A stretch of 64,000 nt of DNA, taken from contig JALMQS010000914.1 of NCBI GenBank assembly GCA_024734495.1, positions 124,001-188,000 of the forward strand, given 5' to 3'. A model generated the notes under the pieces. It was given only the letters and a program-made list of their open reading frames with translations. It was not told where the DNA came from and made no database searches. Both the position numbers and the translations under genes were made by a program. This stretch comes from Forficula auricularia. Lineage: Eukaryota; Arthropoda; Insecta; Dermaptera; Forficulidae. The first letter of the stretch is position 1. The number at the start of each line of letters is the position of its first letter. Positions 43,649-54,603 of this stretch are shown piece by piece.

Positions 43649-43774
43649 GGTTTTATGAATAAAAAGATAGTGTAAATTATCTTCTTCTTTTTTGGACTGC
43701 CTCATCAATATCCACTTAATTCACTTATCAGTCCGTCTCCAAAAATTACTCCAATCTTATATTATTTAATAAAA

Positions 43775-44150
43775 AAATAAAATATATATAAAAATATGAA
43801 TTCTTACCTTTAAGGGATGCTGTGAATCTCATCTGAAGCATCCCATATGGTCACATGGTCTCCAGAATACACACACACACACAGATCCTCTTTCGCCTGT
43901 GTCCGTGTGTCAACTGAAAAGAAAGAAATAAAATATTAATATTATTATCTATTAGGAATAAATTCCCGTTAGCTTTTCACTTTCTTATCATTATCGGCTG
44001 GCTTTTAATATTTTTGAAAAAATTAATATTAAAAGTACAATATTATCATTTTCACTGAATTCTCTTATTTTCTACAGATTACTTGATCAACTCGTCAATA
44101 TCTATCAAATACCTACAGGCCATTTTATAAAACATGTAATTTATATGTAA
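43775..44150 (-). repeat. Duplicated segment with exon-like boundaries, copy 2
   Basis: Partner of 24230-24600. On the minus strand 43808-43913 lies between TTTCTTTCTTTTCAG and TTAAAG/GTAAGAA. One frame stays open from near the acceptor to a TAA just before the donor (ending GDHVTIWDASDEIHSIP). No known domain. Confidence 0.5.
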
Positions 44151-44427
44151 TATCTTTAAAGTCAATTAACTCTTAACATATCTGTTAGACTGACCGGGTA
44201 CACACACCTGTACCCCAACGGCACTTTCACTTGTAATATTTCAGAATTTAGGTCTCTTAGAAAACTGAAATTCCGCGGAATCCACTAAACTTAAAAAAAA
44301 AAAAAAAACAGTGCCAAAATCTTGGAAAAAAATCTGTGTGTTCAAAGTAAAAAATTTATTAATAGTTAATAACTTTAGTGGTTAATTCAAATACACTAAA
44401 TAGGTAAATTAAATTTAAATATATACT
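44151..44427. other. Unassigned stretch
   Basis: An A run lies near 44294-44308. Nothing recognised. Confidence 0.4.
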
Positions 44428-44985
44428 AGGGTGGTCCTTCTCAATTATAACCTGTTCCCCCCAGCGATGTAAGTTTCTCATCTAACATAAATAACATGGG
44501 ATTTTTGCCATTGAAAGATCGATTTTTTATTCCGGCCAAAGAAAAAGTTTAAAAAATTTGAAACTCTGTAGACATTATCCTTATAATAGTATCTACCCCT
44601 GAGAATTATTACAGATTTTTAGCTATTATAATTCTGGAGTCTATCACTTAGTAACACTAAGATATAGCAGTATTTTATCTAGCTGTAACTCCAAAATTAT
44701 AATAGCTAAAAATCTATAATAATTCTCATGGATAGCTAGTATTATAAGTATAAAGTCTACAGAGTTTAAAATTTTTTGAACTATTACTATGAGGGAATAA
44801 AAAATTGATATTTTAATGGCAAAAGCATGTTATTTAGATGAGAAACTTACATCATCGCTGGGGGCACAGGTTAAAATTTAGATGGACTTGAAACTTGGGG
44901 AATATTTTTTATTTATTTATTTCAAACCATATGAGCCCTTGTACAACGTAAAAATTCGAAAATACCCAAAAATAAGGACCACCCT
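44428..44985. mobile_element. Foldback MITE with AGGGTGGTCC ends
   Basis: Ends AGGGTGGTCCTT and AAGGACCACCCT, with long inverted arms pairing over CAGCGATG, TTATTCC..., CTCTGTAGAC and AGCTATTATAATTCTGGAGT. AGGGTGGTCC ends are seen in Tc1/mariner-type MITEs as I recall; flanks are TA-rich. No transposase. Confidence 0.75.
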
Positions 44986-45097
44986 AATATATACATTAAA
45001 AATGCTGGGGTACACCTGTATCCCGTCAGTTTAATGAAGGTGTTTTCTCTTTGTCACTCGAATAAGGGTTAAAATCGTTAGTTAATGAAGCGGTTTA

Positions 45098-46690
45098 TCT
45101 ACTCTTATTAAACGAGCAAAAATTGTTTGTTTATATATTTATTTGTTTGTATCTTAGTTCTATTTTGAAAACGGCTCTACCGATTTTGATGAAACCAACT
45201 CTATTAACAAGTTTTGAGGATGAGAAAACGATCTGGCTAGGTCTGGACCTCGACAAATTTCATCTTAATTGATCTTTTCTATAATTAAAGTAATTATTGA
45301 TAGATGAAAATCTCAATAAAAAAGTTTATTTACATTTTTTCAATTATCTTTTATTTGTTAATTGGTTTTTTAATTTTAAAACCCACTAATAGGTTATAGC
45401 AAATATTATATATATATATATTAAAATTAAACAATTTAATTGATTGGATGGAGAGGGAGAGATGAAATCCAATCGACTTGATTGGGGAATAATGGAATTG
45501 AAATAATTATCGGAAAAGAGGTTTTTTTATCTAATTAGATTTTTCCTCTTATTAAAAACAAGGACTAAAGATAAATAAGGACACTCGATGGTGGAGAAGC
45601 AATCTCCGGAATCGAAGCTAAAATACATGGTATACATTAATTAATGTAAAATAATTGGTTTAATAAAATTTATAAAAAAAAAAAAAAAAAAAAAAAAATT
45701 TAATTGATGGGAAGGAGAGAGATTGAAACCAATCGACTTGATTGGGGAATAATGGAATTGAAATAATTATCGGAAAAGAGGTTTTTTATCTAATTAGATT
45801 TTTCCTCTTACTAAAAACAAGGACTAAAGATGAATAAGGACACTCGATGGTGGAGAAGTAATCTCCGGAATCGAAGCAAAAAATACAATGTATACATTAA
45901 TTAATGTAAAATAATTGGTTTAATAAAATTATAAAAAATAAAAATAACAATTAATTGAAGGATTAGACATGGATTGGGAGGGGAATAATGGATTTGAAAT
46001 AATTATCGGAAAAGAGGTTTTTTATTTAATTAGTTTTTCCTCTTATTAAAAACAAGGACTAAAAAGATGATCAAGGACAGTCGATGGTGGAGAAGTAATC
46101 TCCGGAATCGAAGCTCAAATACAATGTATACATTAATTCATGTAAAATAATTGGTTTAATAAAATTTAAAAAAAAAAATTTAATTGATTATAAATTCGAG
46201 TATTAAATCCCACAAAGAGTTAATAAGAAATATGATTATATATTAGAATTTGCCAATTTAATTGATTATTATAAAACTCGATAAATTGTTATTTAATTAA
46301 AAAAATAATTATACGGAATTTATTTATATACCTATATATACATAATCTGTGGGCCACTAGAAAATTAGAAATGCAAAAACTGGGGGTGGGGGTGGGTGGT
46401 GCAGGAGGTGGGGTGCAGGGTTGGTGGAGTGGCGGGTTCGGGGTCCAGGGGGCATAGCGGGGGTGCGGTGCGCGGGGGCGTACAGGGGTGGTTGTACGGG
46501 GGTGTGGTGTGCGGGTGCGGTATGGGGCGGGGGTCCAGGGGCGTAGCGGGGCTGGTATGGGGGTGGGGTGCCGAGGTGGTGTGCAGTCAAGGGGTGGTTT
46601 TTATCAGAATTTTAAATTAAAAATAATATTAATATATAACTTTTAACTGAAGCAAAAAGTTGCCGAGCATCGCTCGGTGAGCTCCAGGTA
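45098..46690 (+). mobile_element. Helitron-like element, copy 2, with triplicated unit
   Basis: TCTACTCTTATTAAACGAGC start and ATCGCTCGGTGAGCTCCAGGTA end. It holds three tandem copies of a unit of about 240 bp (about 45445-45695, 45700-45945, 45955-46190) marked by ATTATCGGAAAAGAGG, TTTTTCCTCTTA, GGTGGAGAAG.AATCTCCGGA and GTATACATTAAT. The single-unit copies are at 6553-7273 and 59079-59944. The G-rich tract is at 46380-46590. Confidence 0.7.
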
Positions 46691-46929
46691 TTAATTTTTA
46701 TGAGGAAAACTTCCTTTTATTGTTATTTCGAAATGTCTAAGGGCTGGCGTTTCGATTTAAAAATATTGGTAAGTAGGTACTAAGGCACAATTTTCTTATA
46801 GAGTTCAGATTCCTAATAAAAAGAAGAGTTTAAATTCCAATGGAAATCACAAAAAAGAAAATTTTTTAAATAATAAATCAACAACAAATTGGAATGATTT
46901 TTGTTGTTTCTTAGGTTATAATTAGCTAC
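46691..46929. other. Unassigned stretch
   Basis: Nothing recognised. Confidence 0.4.
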
Positions 46930-47039
46930 AAAAAGAAGAGAAACAAAGAGGTTGTCCTCTGCTTGATGCAAATAAACATATCACATATATATATCGAGAT
47001 GATATATCTGTATATATTATTTATTTGTTTGAGACTATA

Positions 47040-47067
47040 GTTTCGAAGACTTGGTCTTCATCATCAG
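47040..47067 (-). ncRNA. Hammerhead-like motif (left arm)
   Basis: Minus strand: CTGATGA, T, GAAGAC/GTCTTC hairpin, GAAAC, TATAGTC. Almost the same as the motifs at 90-117 and 326-353, so these foldbacks are one subfamily. Confidence 0.4.
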
Positions 47068-47540
47068 TTCTTTCTTCAATTATAAATGTTTTTTCATGGA
47101 GTCAATATTATATGGATATTGAAAACTTTGCTCACGTACAATGCTGGCTAGGAACCAATAAAGACATTCTATCCGGTTCACATTCAAATATAACAATATG
47201 TTTCCCTTTCTCCTTTAAATTAATTAGTGCAACCGAATCTTACAGAAATTTTGAAATCATTCACTAAAATTCAAAACTCTGTTTGAATAATCAAATAGAG
47301 TTATCCAATAGTAATCTGCTTAAGATGTTTGCTAACAAAAGATAAAAGAAAAAGGAAAAACCCTTCTTTTGTCAGCCTTTCTAAGGAGAAAGGAGAAAGG
47401 GAAACATATTGTTATATTTGAATGTGAACCGGATAGAATGTCTTTATTGGTTCCTAGCCCCAGCAGTGACGAAGGAACACCAAGTTTTCAATATCCATAT
47501 GATATTGACTCCATGAAAAACATTTATAATTGAAGAAAGA

Positions 47541-47568
47541 CTGGTGATGAAGACCAAGTCTTCGAAAC
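47541..47568 (+). ncRNA. Hammerhead-like motif (right arm, core mutated)
   Basis: CTGGTGA instead of CTGATGA, then the GAAGAC/GTCTTC hairpin and GAAACTACGTC. The A-to-G change in the conserved CTGA should abolish activity. Confidence 0.35.
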
Positions 47569-47728
47569 TACGTCTCAAACAAATAAATAAATATATATAT
47601 ATACAGATATATCATCTCGATATATATATGTGTGTATGTTTATTTGCATCAAGCAGAGGACAACCTCTTTGTTTCTCTTTGTGAATCAACAACTCTGCTA
47701 CTCTCGGCAAAACAAAAACTTTTCAATT

Positions 47729-48535
47729 ATAATAAGCTACTTTGATTGTATAAAATTATAAAGAACTTAAGCATTTCTTTTTCAAACAAATACATACTTT
47801 TGCTTCTAATGAACCACCGAAACAAAACAACAAATACAGAAAAAAATAAATAAATAAAATAAAAAATCAATGTTGGAATTCTACTAATGAGTGGATGGGT
47901 TAAAGTTAGAGTAGGTTTTTAGGTGGATTTGAACTCGTTAAGCAGGTTTTTAGCGATGCCGATGCAACTCTCTTCCATATCCATGTGGGCAGTCTGGCCA
48001 ATTTCATTCAACAGATAGATTGCAACGATAATAATAATCAAACAAATCAATCCTATTATACATTTCTATAAAATAATGATAAAAAATATATACCTATATA
48101 AGCATATATTTTATTAAAAGTCAGCTTTTTATTTTTATTTAATAAAGATGGAATTTTAATATTTTTTGTTGTTGTTGTTGTTGTTGTTATTGGTTAAATT
48201 TGTTATGAATAACTTGAAACGCGTCCTGAGATTTTATTCCAGAAATCATGTCTGGAAAGATTTCTCTGAAAAATATAATAAATAATCTGTGGAAAACGCA
48301 AATTAATGCGGGCGTTGTTCAAGAAATCAGAAACATATTTATAATAAAAAATGTTTCTTAGTATTAGCTACATAACTTACTCGTACGGTGTGTTTTGAGG
48401 GATCGGATTTGCATTCCAAGGTACCTTTTTAAATCGGAAAACTTTTCTTTAACACTTGATACTGATTTTTTTTTCATTTAAGTTTTAGAAAAATTTGCCT
48501 TCGGAAAACGGTTTAAGCTCTAGATTTGTAGCTTT
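47729..48535. other. Unassigned stretch with TTG microsatellite
   Basis: (TTG)n at about 48167-48187. Nothing else recognised. Confidence 0.4.
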
Positions 48536-49320
48536 TTAACCGACTTCAAAAAAGGAGGAGATTTTCAATTCGACAGATTTTTTTTTATTTTTATATATAT
48601 GTTATTCGATTTCTTCGCCAATTGTGAACCGATTTTGATGATTTTTTTTTGCATTGGGTTCAGTCCAGTTCCCGATTGGTCCCTTTTTTAGCCGACTTCA
48701 AAAAAGGAGGAGGTTCTCTATTCGACTGAATTTTTTTTTGTATCTATGTTACCTCATATCTCCGCCAATTTTGAACCGATTTTGAAAATTTTTTTACATT
48801 GGGTTCAGTCTAGCTTCCGATTGGTCCAGTTTTTTTTTATTGGTATTAGACCTTTTTTGTTAGGTTTGTTCAGGCCTAACGTCTTTGTGTATGAACCGAT
48901 TTCGATTATTCTTTTTTTATTGGAGAGGGGGTATCTTAGGTATGGTGGCATATTAATTTGGTCAAGTACTAAAAAAAATTAAATGCGAACAAATAAAATA
49001 CACTAAAAGGTATAGAATAATTATTATCTTATTTAGTTACAACTCAACGACGAAATATTAACATGAAATTAATTTTTGAAGTCGGTGCCAAACAAACTAT
49101 ATCTATAAGCGAGCGTACCCGCCAGAACGTACTAAGTAAGATCCGTCGAGTGCGATTCATAAGATATAGTATGTTTGGCACCGACTTCAAAAAGTAATTT
49201 CATGTTAATATTTCGTCGTTTAGTTGTAACTAAATAAGATAATAATTATTTTATACCTTTAGTGTATTTTATTTGTTGCATTTAATTTTTGAATTCGGTT
49301 TTATTTTTTCTTAAAATTAT
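48536..49320 (+). mobile_element. GAAGTCGG-family element with duplicated start
   Basis: AACCGACTTCAAAAAAGGAG at 48539 is followed about 150 bp later by a second start (CCGACTTCAAAAAAGGAGGA, 48691). The copy then runs to the end of the hairpin (about 49320). The middle is shortened: TCAAGTACTAAAAAAAATT joins the main block directly to the first arm. Confidence 0.8.
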
Positions 49321-50400
49321 TTCCATTGATATTGGACCTTTTTTGTTATGTATGTTCACGCAGAACTGCTTTGTTTATGGACCGATTTCGATGATTCTTT
49401 TTTTATTGGAGATAGAGGCATCTTAGGCGTGGTGCCCTATTAATTTGGTCAAGTTCTGATGATATGATCAATGACAAAATAACTGAAATCTCCAATTCTT
49501 GTGAGGCAAATAATCGAAAATTATAATAAATAAAATCTTTTATAAAAAAAAACAATCTTAAAACGTTTATTTAAAACCCGCTAGCGTGTCTAGATAATTT
49601 CTCTATTTATGAATTGAATTTTATTATCGATTTCTGATGACGAGGGAGAGGAGGAGAGATACCAATCGATTTGATTGGGGAATAATGGAATTGAAATAAT
49701 TATCGGAAAAGAGGTTTTTATCTAATTAGATTTTTCCTCTTATTAAAAACAAGGACTAAAGATTAATAAGGACACTCGATGGTGGAGAAGTAATCTCCGA
49801 AATCGAAGCTAAAATACAAGGTATACATTAATTAATGTCAAAATAATTGGTTTAATAAAATTTATAAATGTATATCGATTTCTGATTCCTTCGCACGAAT
49901 CTTTCTCTTACAAGATGCATACAATAAGGTATTATTATAAGTCGGTATTCTTAACATCACTAAAAAAAAAAAATTTTTAGAAAAAAAACCGACTTCAAAA
50001 AAATTAAATGCAACAAATAAAATAATAAGAATTCAAAAATCAAATAAAATGCACTAAAAGGTATAAAATAATTATCTCATTTAGGTACAACTAAACGACG
50101 AAATATTAACATGAAATAACTTGCTTTGAAGTCGGTGCCAAACAAACCAAATAAACGAGCTTATGCGATCTTTCCAAGGTACTAAGAAGTAAGTAAGATC
50201 CGTCAGAGTGCAATTCGTAAAATGTATATGTTTGGCTCCGACTTCAAAAATGTGGTTTCATGTAATAGTTTCATCGTTTAGATGTAACTAAATAAGACAA
50301 TTATTTTATATCTGTTAGTTGATTATTATTTATTTGTGAGTTCTTATTATTTTATTTGTTGCATTTAATTTGTTTTTGAAGTCGTTTTTTTTTTAATTTT
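49321..50400 (+). mobile_element. Composite GAAGTCGG-family element with inserted segment
   Basis: Family block to TCTGATGATATGATCA (49470), then about 480 bp of foreign sequence (49475-49950), then the family hairpin 49960-50390. The foreign segment includes one 240-bp unit of the Helitron-like family. The same foreign segment at the same place is found inverted at 63452-63945, so the composite has moved or duplicated as a unit. Confidence 0.75.
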
Positions 50401-51395
50401 TAGCAAATTTTAGCATAGTAGATACAAAAGTAGTAGTTCTTGAAGTGGTCAGATTTTTGCAATTTTTTTTTAATATACCAAGAGTTAGTCGCAATACTGC
50501 GGTGGGTTCCACATAAGATGCATGTGTTTGTGTGTAGCCTAGCTAGTATTTTTCAATTAACTTTTGTATTAACAAATTTTACATTAGTAGCTACATAAGT
50601 AGTGTAGTTCATCAACTGGTAAGATTTCTTCAATTTTTATTTTCTGTATGAGTTAATTAAAATACTAGATGGGTGAATGTGAAGCCTGCGTACTATTTTA
50701 ATTAACTCGTGGTTCACCTCACTTAGAACGGAAAATCAGCCCAATATTTTTTATACCCAGTTCTGGAAATTGAAAGCCTAAATATCTAATGAATTTAATG
50801 TTTAATAAATATAAACATTTTAGGATAAAAACGAACTTTCTACGATTTTAAGTTCTTATGTTCTTAGAGGCTATACTGAAATCTAAACAATTTTTTTTTT
50901 CTTCTTTTTTTGAATGTTTTTTTATTTAAGGACATGCGGCGGCCACGCAAAGGTCGTGTAGCGTCACGCAGATTCATTCTCTTTTGTAAGGATCTAATTT
51001 AAATTTATATAAATGCAAAAATCATATTGCTTTTAAAAAATATGAACTCAATTATCTGGGCTAGCAAAAAAATAAATTTCAAATGCTTCGAGCACTTGAT
51101 GAGTCAGATTCCTACCAATTTTGGGTTGAGAAAAACGAATATGACAATGAAAAATTTTTCTTAGCTCTAGTTTCTGTGAAATACAGTAGGTGGCGGATCA
51201 AGAGAAAAAGATACATTTTAATTACATATGCTAACAACATTGAAAGTGCATTTTATTTTTTTACAAATTGTAGTTACATTCTAAGAGTTCTACATTGCTG
51301 GAATAATACTTCACAGATGGTCGTGTCTGAAGAGATTTATGTGGTGCCTTCATCAGATCGTCGTTTTTTAGCTTGCCTCTTTTTTGTTGCCCAGT
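50401..51395 (+). other. Unassigned stretch with a 106-codon ORF
   Basis: The ORF at 51083-51403 (starts MLRALDESDSYQFW) is the longest frame outside satellites and retroelements. It has no recognised domain, no clear splice context, and its end runs into a repeat hairpin. A chance frame is the likelier reading. Confidence 0.25.
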
Positions 51396-51535
51396 GTTAT
51401 TAGTCCATCAGGAATTTACAGATTAGTTTTTAACCTGTAAACTCCTGATGATGGACTAATAATCCGAAATATATTGAGATTGTATACACCTCTTTGAGTT
51501 TTATTTCATTCACTCTGAAACTACACTCCCTTTAC
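51396..51535 (+). repeat. Penelope-like terminal fragment at an inverted junction
   Basis: ATTAGTCCATCAGGA and TCCTGATGATGGACTAAT form mirrored halves around a loop of about 30 bp, followed by CCGAAATATATTGAGA as at 541-556. Confidence 0.55.
51445..51470 (+). ncRNA. Hammerhead-like motif (short stem)
   Basis: CTGATGA, T, GGA...TCC, GAAATATATTG. The stem is only three pairs. Confidence 0.25.
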
Positions 51536-51749
51536 TTTATTAATGTTTATTATCCTTTATAATCACGTAGTTTTAGTTTTTTAGTTATAACTCGAGTTCT
51601 AATTGAGCTACAAACAAGTGGTAATTTGTAAATCAAGAGGAAGCTGTTTTCTATTAGTTCAACAAAATATTGTGATCTCAAATATTGTTGTTTAATATCT
51701 AACGGAACTCGAAAATAGGTCAAAATGGTCTTTTTCACCGTTTTGATCG

Positions 51750-51975
51750 ATTATATCTCCAAAACAAGAGCTAATCGGTAATCTTTATGGTGATTTTTGA
51801 ATTCAGCAGGTGGAAATACATAAGAATCAGCTATTTTTGAGCCCGAAGCATTTTCATTGTTGGGCAGTGTTATCAAGCCCTTCGGGTTCGAACAATATTT
51901 TCTCCAGGCTATCCTGAATTTTAAACCTGCTTCTATCGTTGTCATATAAGGGGCATTCCAGCAAAATATGGCTTA
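51750..51975 (-). pseudogene. Non-LTR retrotransposon C-terminal fragment
   Basis: Minus strand reads NVSHILLECPLYDNDRS and continues to ILFEPEGLDNTAQQ before a stop. The HILLECPLY..R pattern is typical of the C-terminal zinc-knuckle-like tail after the RNase H or RT part of jockey/I-type LINEs. Only about 40 codons are clear; further downstream the frame contains stops. Confidence 0.55.
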
Positions 51976-52557
51976 CATTCATTACATTGAATGTTTATTT
52001 AAGTAACTATTTAACTCCATTCGAGACTTTTTCAGTCTCTATAACAAACATGAAACAAGCAATAATAGAAATAACTCATTTTGGTAATTTTGAAACACAC
52101 GCACATATTTTGTTTACTAAACCTTAGAGAAAGCAACTTTTTTTTATTCTTTTTTTTTAAATTTTGCCATTGGGAGAAATTCTCCCGAAACGTTTGGGAA
52201 TTGAAATAACGTTTTTTTACGATTTTTTTTAAAAGAGACGGGAATTCAATCAATATTTTTCGGACAAATTCTAAGATTTTAGTAGAAATATTAATAAATT
52301 GCGATATCAGGGGATTCATCCCCCAAAAGATTGATTGAATTCTGTCTCTTTTAAAATACATCTTGGTTAATCTGAACCCGAGCTGATTTTTTTTTGAAAA
52401 AACTTTAACCATTTCCAAAAAAAGATGCTCAAAACTTTAATTATACGTTTTTAAGATTGTTTTTTTTTATTTGTATTTTTTTATATATAGTTATACATAT
52501 ATACTTTATACAATAATCGATTTATTAAAAACAGTTTAAAAAGTACATGTTCCCTTA
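51976..52557. other. Unassigned stretch with short hairpins
   Basis: TGGGAGAAATTCTCCCGAAA at 52171-52190 is a hairpin followed by CGTTT, like the 3' half of the hammerhead-like motif. AGACGGGAATTCAATCAAT at about 52236 is mirrored near 52330-52350. The 128-codon minus ORF (52032-52418) crosses these and is not recognised. Confidence 0.4.
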
Positions 52558-52636
52558 ATTGTAAGCCTGTCTAAAAAAAGGGAGATAACTAAGAGTTGGG
52601 CTAGCGTTGCTGGTTGCCTATACACAAGGTTCGCTA
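52558..52636 (+). repeat. Short dispersed repeat, copy 2
   Basis: Partner of 809-884, joined here directly to the repeat beginning near 52628. Confidence 0.6.
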
Positions 52637-53108
52637 AAGATTTCTCAAATTTCACAAATCTTTCATGTAAATGTCAACTCCCGTTGTTACGATTTCTATC
52701 AAAAGCTTGCTGTACTCCTTCTAGTCTATATCAAGCTTAAAATTTCGAATTTCGTAACTGTGAGACTTATGGTTTGCGAAACGCACCGAGTTGGTACATA
52801 CCGAGGTGACTCACAATATCCTAAGAATCATTCTAAGGATATTCTAAGGACATTTTAAATCTTCTTAGAATATTCTGAGGATATTGTGTGTTACCTGGGT
52901 ACATACCTACGCACTGAGGAATGGATTTTTGGTAACTTTTTAGCCTCTGGGGACCACAATATCCGGTTTTATATTCTAAATCCTGTTTCAAACTATTAAG
53001 GGCGACGATTTCTTCAACCTAGAAGTCACAAAGTGAAATGAATTTCTTTCACCTTGGATATAAAATAGAGTCAGGTTCCAGGGAGGCGATTACAATACTT
53101 TACATTAT
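52628..53108 (+). repeat. Dispersed repeat with a MITE inserted
   Basis: Plus-oriented partner of 7401-7741, extended by the 95-bp insertion and its duplicated target. It ends GGCGATTACAATACTTTACA, immediately before the long-TIR element at 53114. Confidence 0.75.
52803..52897. mobile_element. 95-bp palindromic MITE with target duplication
   Basis: Flanked by GGTACATACC at 52793-52802 and 52898-52907. The related repeat at 7401-7741 has one GGTACATAC at the corresponding site. Ends are inverted: GAGGTGACTCACAATATCCT and, on the other strand at right, CAGGTAACACACAATATCCT. A 9-10-bp duplication would fit a Mutator-like mechanism; that is inference. Confidence 0.8.
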
Positions 53109-53113
53109 ATATA

Positions 53114-54104
53114 CCGGTGAGTTTTTTTATCTTGAGACAGTCTTATAACTCAAAAACAGTGCATTATATGAAAAAAAGTTTCAAATAAAAGTTTATTTAT
53201 ATCAAGGGGGAAACTAAACTACGATATTGTTTGTCGACCTAGAACAAGCTTTCAAGGGTATTTCGAGGTCAAGTTCTGTTTTTTAAATGAAAACCTATAT
53301 GTTTCTGTACATATTCTTAATCTAGAAAAAAAACTGAACAACTTTCATTAGAACTATTTTTTCATACGACATCAAATAAAAAAATATTAAATCAATTAAT
53401 CTCAAAAAAATCCTAATAATTATTTTTAACAATCATTCAACTTAATTATCACATAATAATGATTAAATATTTAATTATTAAATAAATAATTTAATAGTAA
53501 TTAATAATTTAATAATTTTGCGACACTGTTCTGAGACATTACAGGGTATATGAGGTATTACTAGTCTTCTGGATGAATTCCAGTTCCAATTTAGTCATTT
53601 TTGGCCTTTTAAGTTTCTTTGCAGCTTTTTAAATTTCCTATTTTTTTTTTTTTAAATAAATTTACAACAAAGATAAAATGAATCTCCTGAGAGCAAAATG
53701 ATTAAATTATTAATTATTATTAAATTATTTATTTAATAATTAAATATTTGATCATTATTATTTGATAATTAAGTTGAATGATTGTTAAAAATAATTATTA
53801 AGGATTTTTTGAGATCTAATTGATTTATTATTTTATTTATTTGATGTATATAAAAAATAGTTCTAATGAAAGTTGTTCAGTTTTTTCTAGATTCAGAATA
53901 TTTACAGAAACATATAGGTTTCCATTTAAAAAACAGAACTTGACATTGAAATACCCTTGAATGCTTGTTCTACGTCGACAAACAATAGCGTAGTTTAGTT
54001 TCCCCCTCGATATAAATAAACTTTTATTTGAAACTTTTTTCCATATATAATGCACTGTTTTTGAGTTATAAGACTGTCTCAAGATAAAAAAAAAACTCAC
54101 CCGG
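53114..54104. mobile_element. Long-TIR DNA transposon (CCGGGTGAG ends), copy 3
   Basis: CCGGTGAGTTTTTTTATCTT start and CTCACCCGG end, flanked by TATATA. Inverted repeats of about 350 bp. The centre (53515-53660) on the minus strand holds a decayed trace of the transposase (KLKRPKMTKLELEFIQKT-like). The 116-codon ORF at 53837-54187 is TIR sequence. Confidence 0.8.
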
Positions 54105-54540
54105 TATATATCATTACAATGATATAGAAAATATATAGATATATTTATGTGAAAGTAAAAATTCACAATGTCATGTGATATTTTCAATTGAATTTGTTGT
54201 GAACCTTCAAATAAATAAAAATATAAAAATATTATATAATTTAAAATAAAGATATTATCAAGAATTATAATGTATTAAGAATAATAATTTTGCAAGAAAG
54301 GCAAATTATAAAATTTAGAAGGTCTTTAAAACAATTACGCAACAATCAAAATATAGTTCAACAATTGATTTATGAAAAGAACATTTAATAATTGTAAGAT
54401 TGTTTAAGTATAATTTTCTAATACAAAGAATAGTAAATTTTAGAATAATAGTAAAATGTTTACTTGATTTAATCATATGAAAGGAATAGAGATAGAATAA
54501 ACTTAAAAACTGTTCGACTATCAACAAAATTTATAATAAA
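54105..54540. other. Unassigned AT-rich stretch
   Basis: No gene or repeat recognised. Confidence 0.4.
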
Positions 54541-54603
54541 ATAAAACGTAAATTCACTATTTCACACTTACACTCATTAGAATCGGGAACTCGAAAAATA
54601 TAT

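Larger units (their letters stand above)
43319..43721. repeat. Foldback with mirrored hammerhead-like motifs
   Basis: Arms 43319-43508 and 43531-43721 are nearly identical inverted copies around a loop of about 22 bp. Differences are few (for example TGCGGCATTCCCT against the mirror of AGGATACAGCA). The ORF at 43438-43620 spans the hairpin and is not a gene. Confidence 0.95.
47033..47585. repeat. Foldback with mirrored hammerhead-like motifs, nested
   Basis: Outer arms begin GTTTGAGACTATAGTTTCGA and end mirrored. The arms include TTCATGGAGTCAATAT and CATTCTATCCGGTTCACATT in inverse order, with an asymmetric centre (about 47270-47380). The right arm has an open frame (KGKHIVIFECEPDR... to a stop at 47534) of unknown meaning just before the motif. 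Confidence 0.8.
46930..47728. repeat. Hairpin with AACAAAGAGAAAC-type ends split by another foldback
   Basis: Left half GAAACAAAGAGGTTGTCCTC to TATATCTGTATA; right half mirrors it and ends CTACTCTCGGCAAAACAAAA. The intact relative is at 9539-9728. The foldback 47033-47585 sits exactly in its loop. Confidence 0.8.

Noticed and set aside
43808..43913. Confident protein-coding exon
   Set aside because: Compared with its duplicate at 24261-24369, most differences change the amino acid and a microsatellite shifts the frame, so coding constraint is not supported.
51083..51403. 106-codon ORF as a host gene
   Set aside because: No recognised domain, AT-driven composition, and it ends inside a repeat hairpin; left as unassigned.
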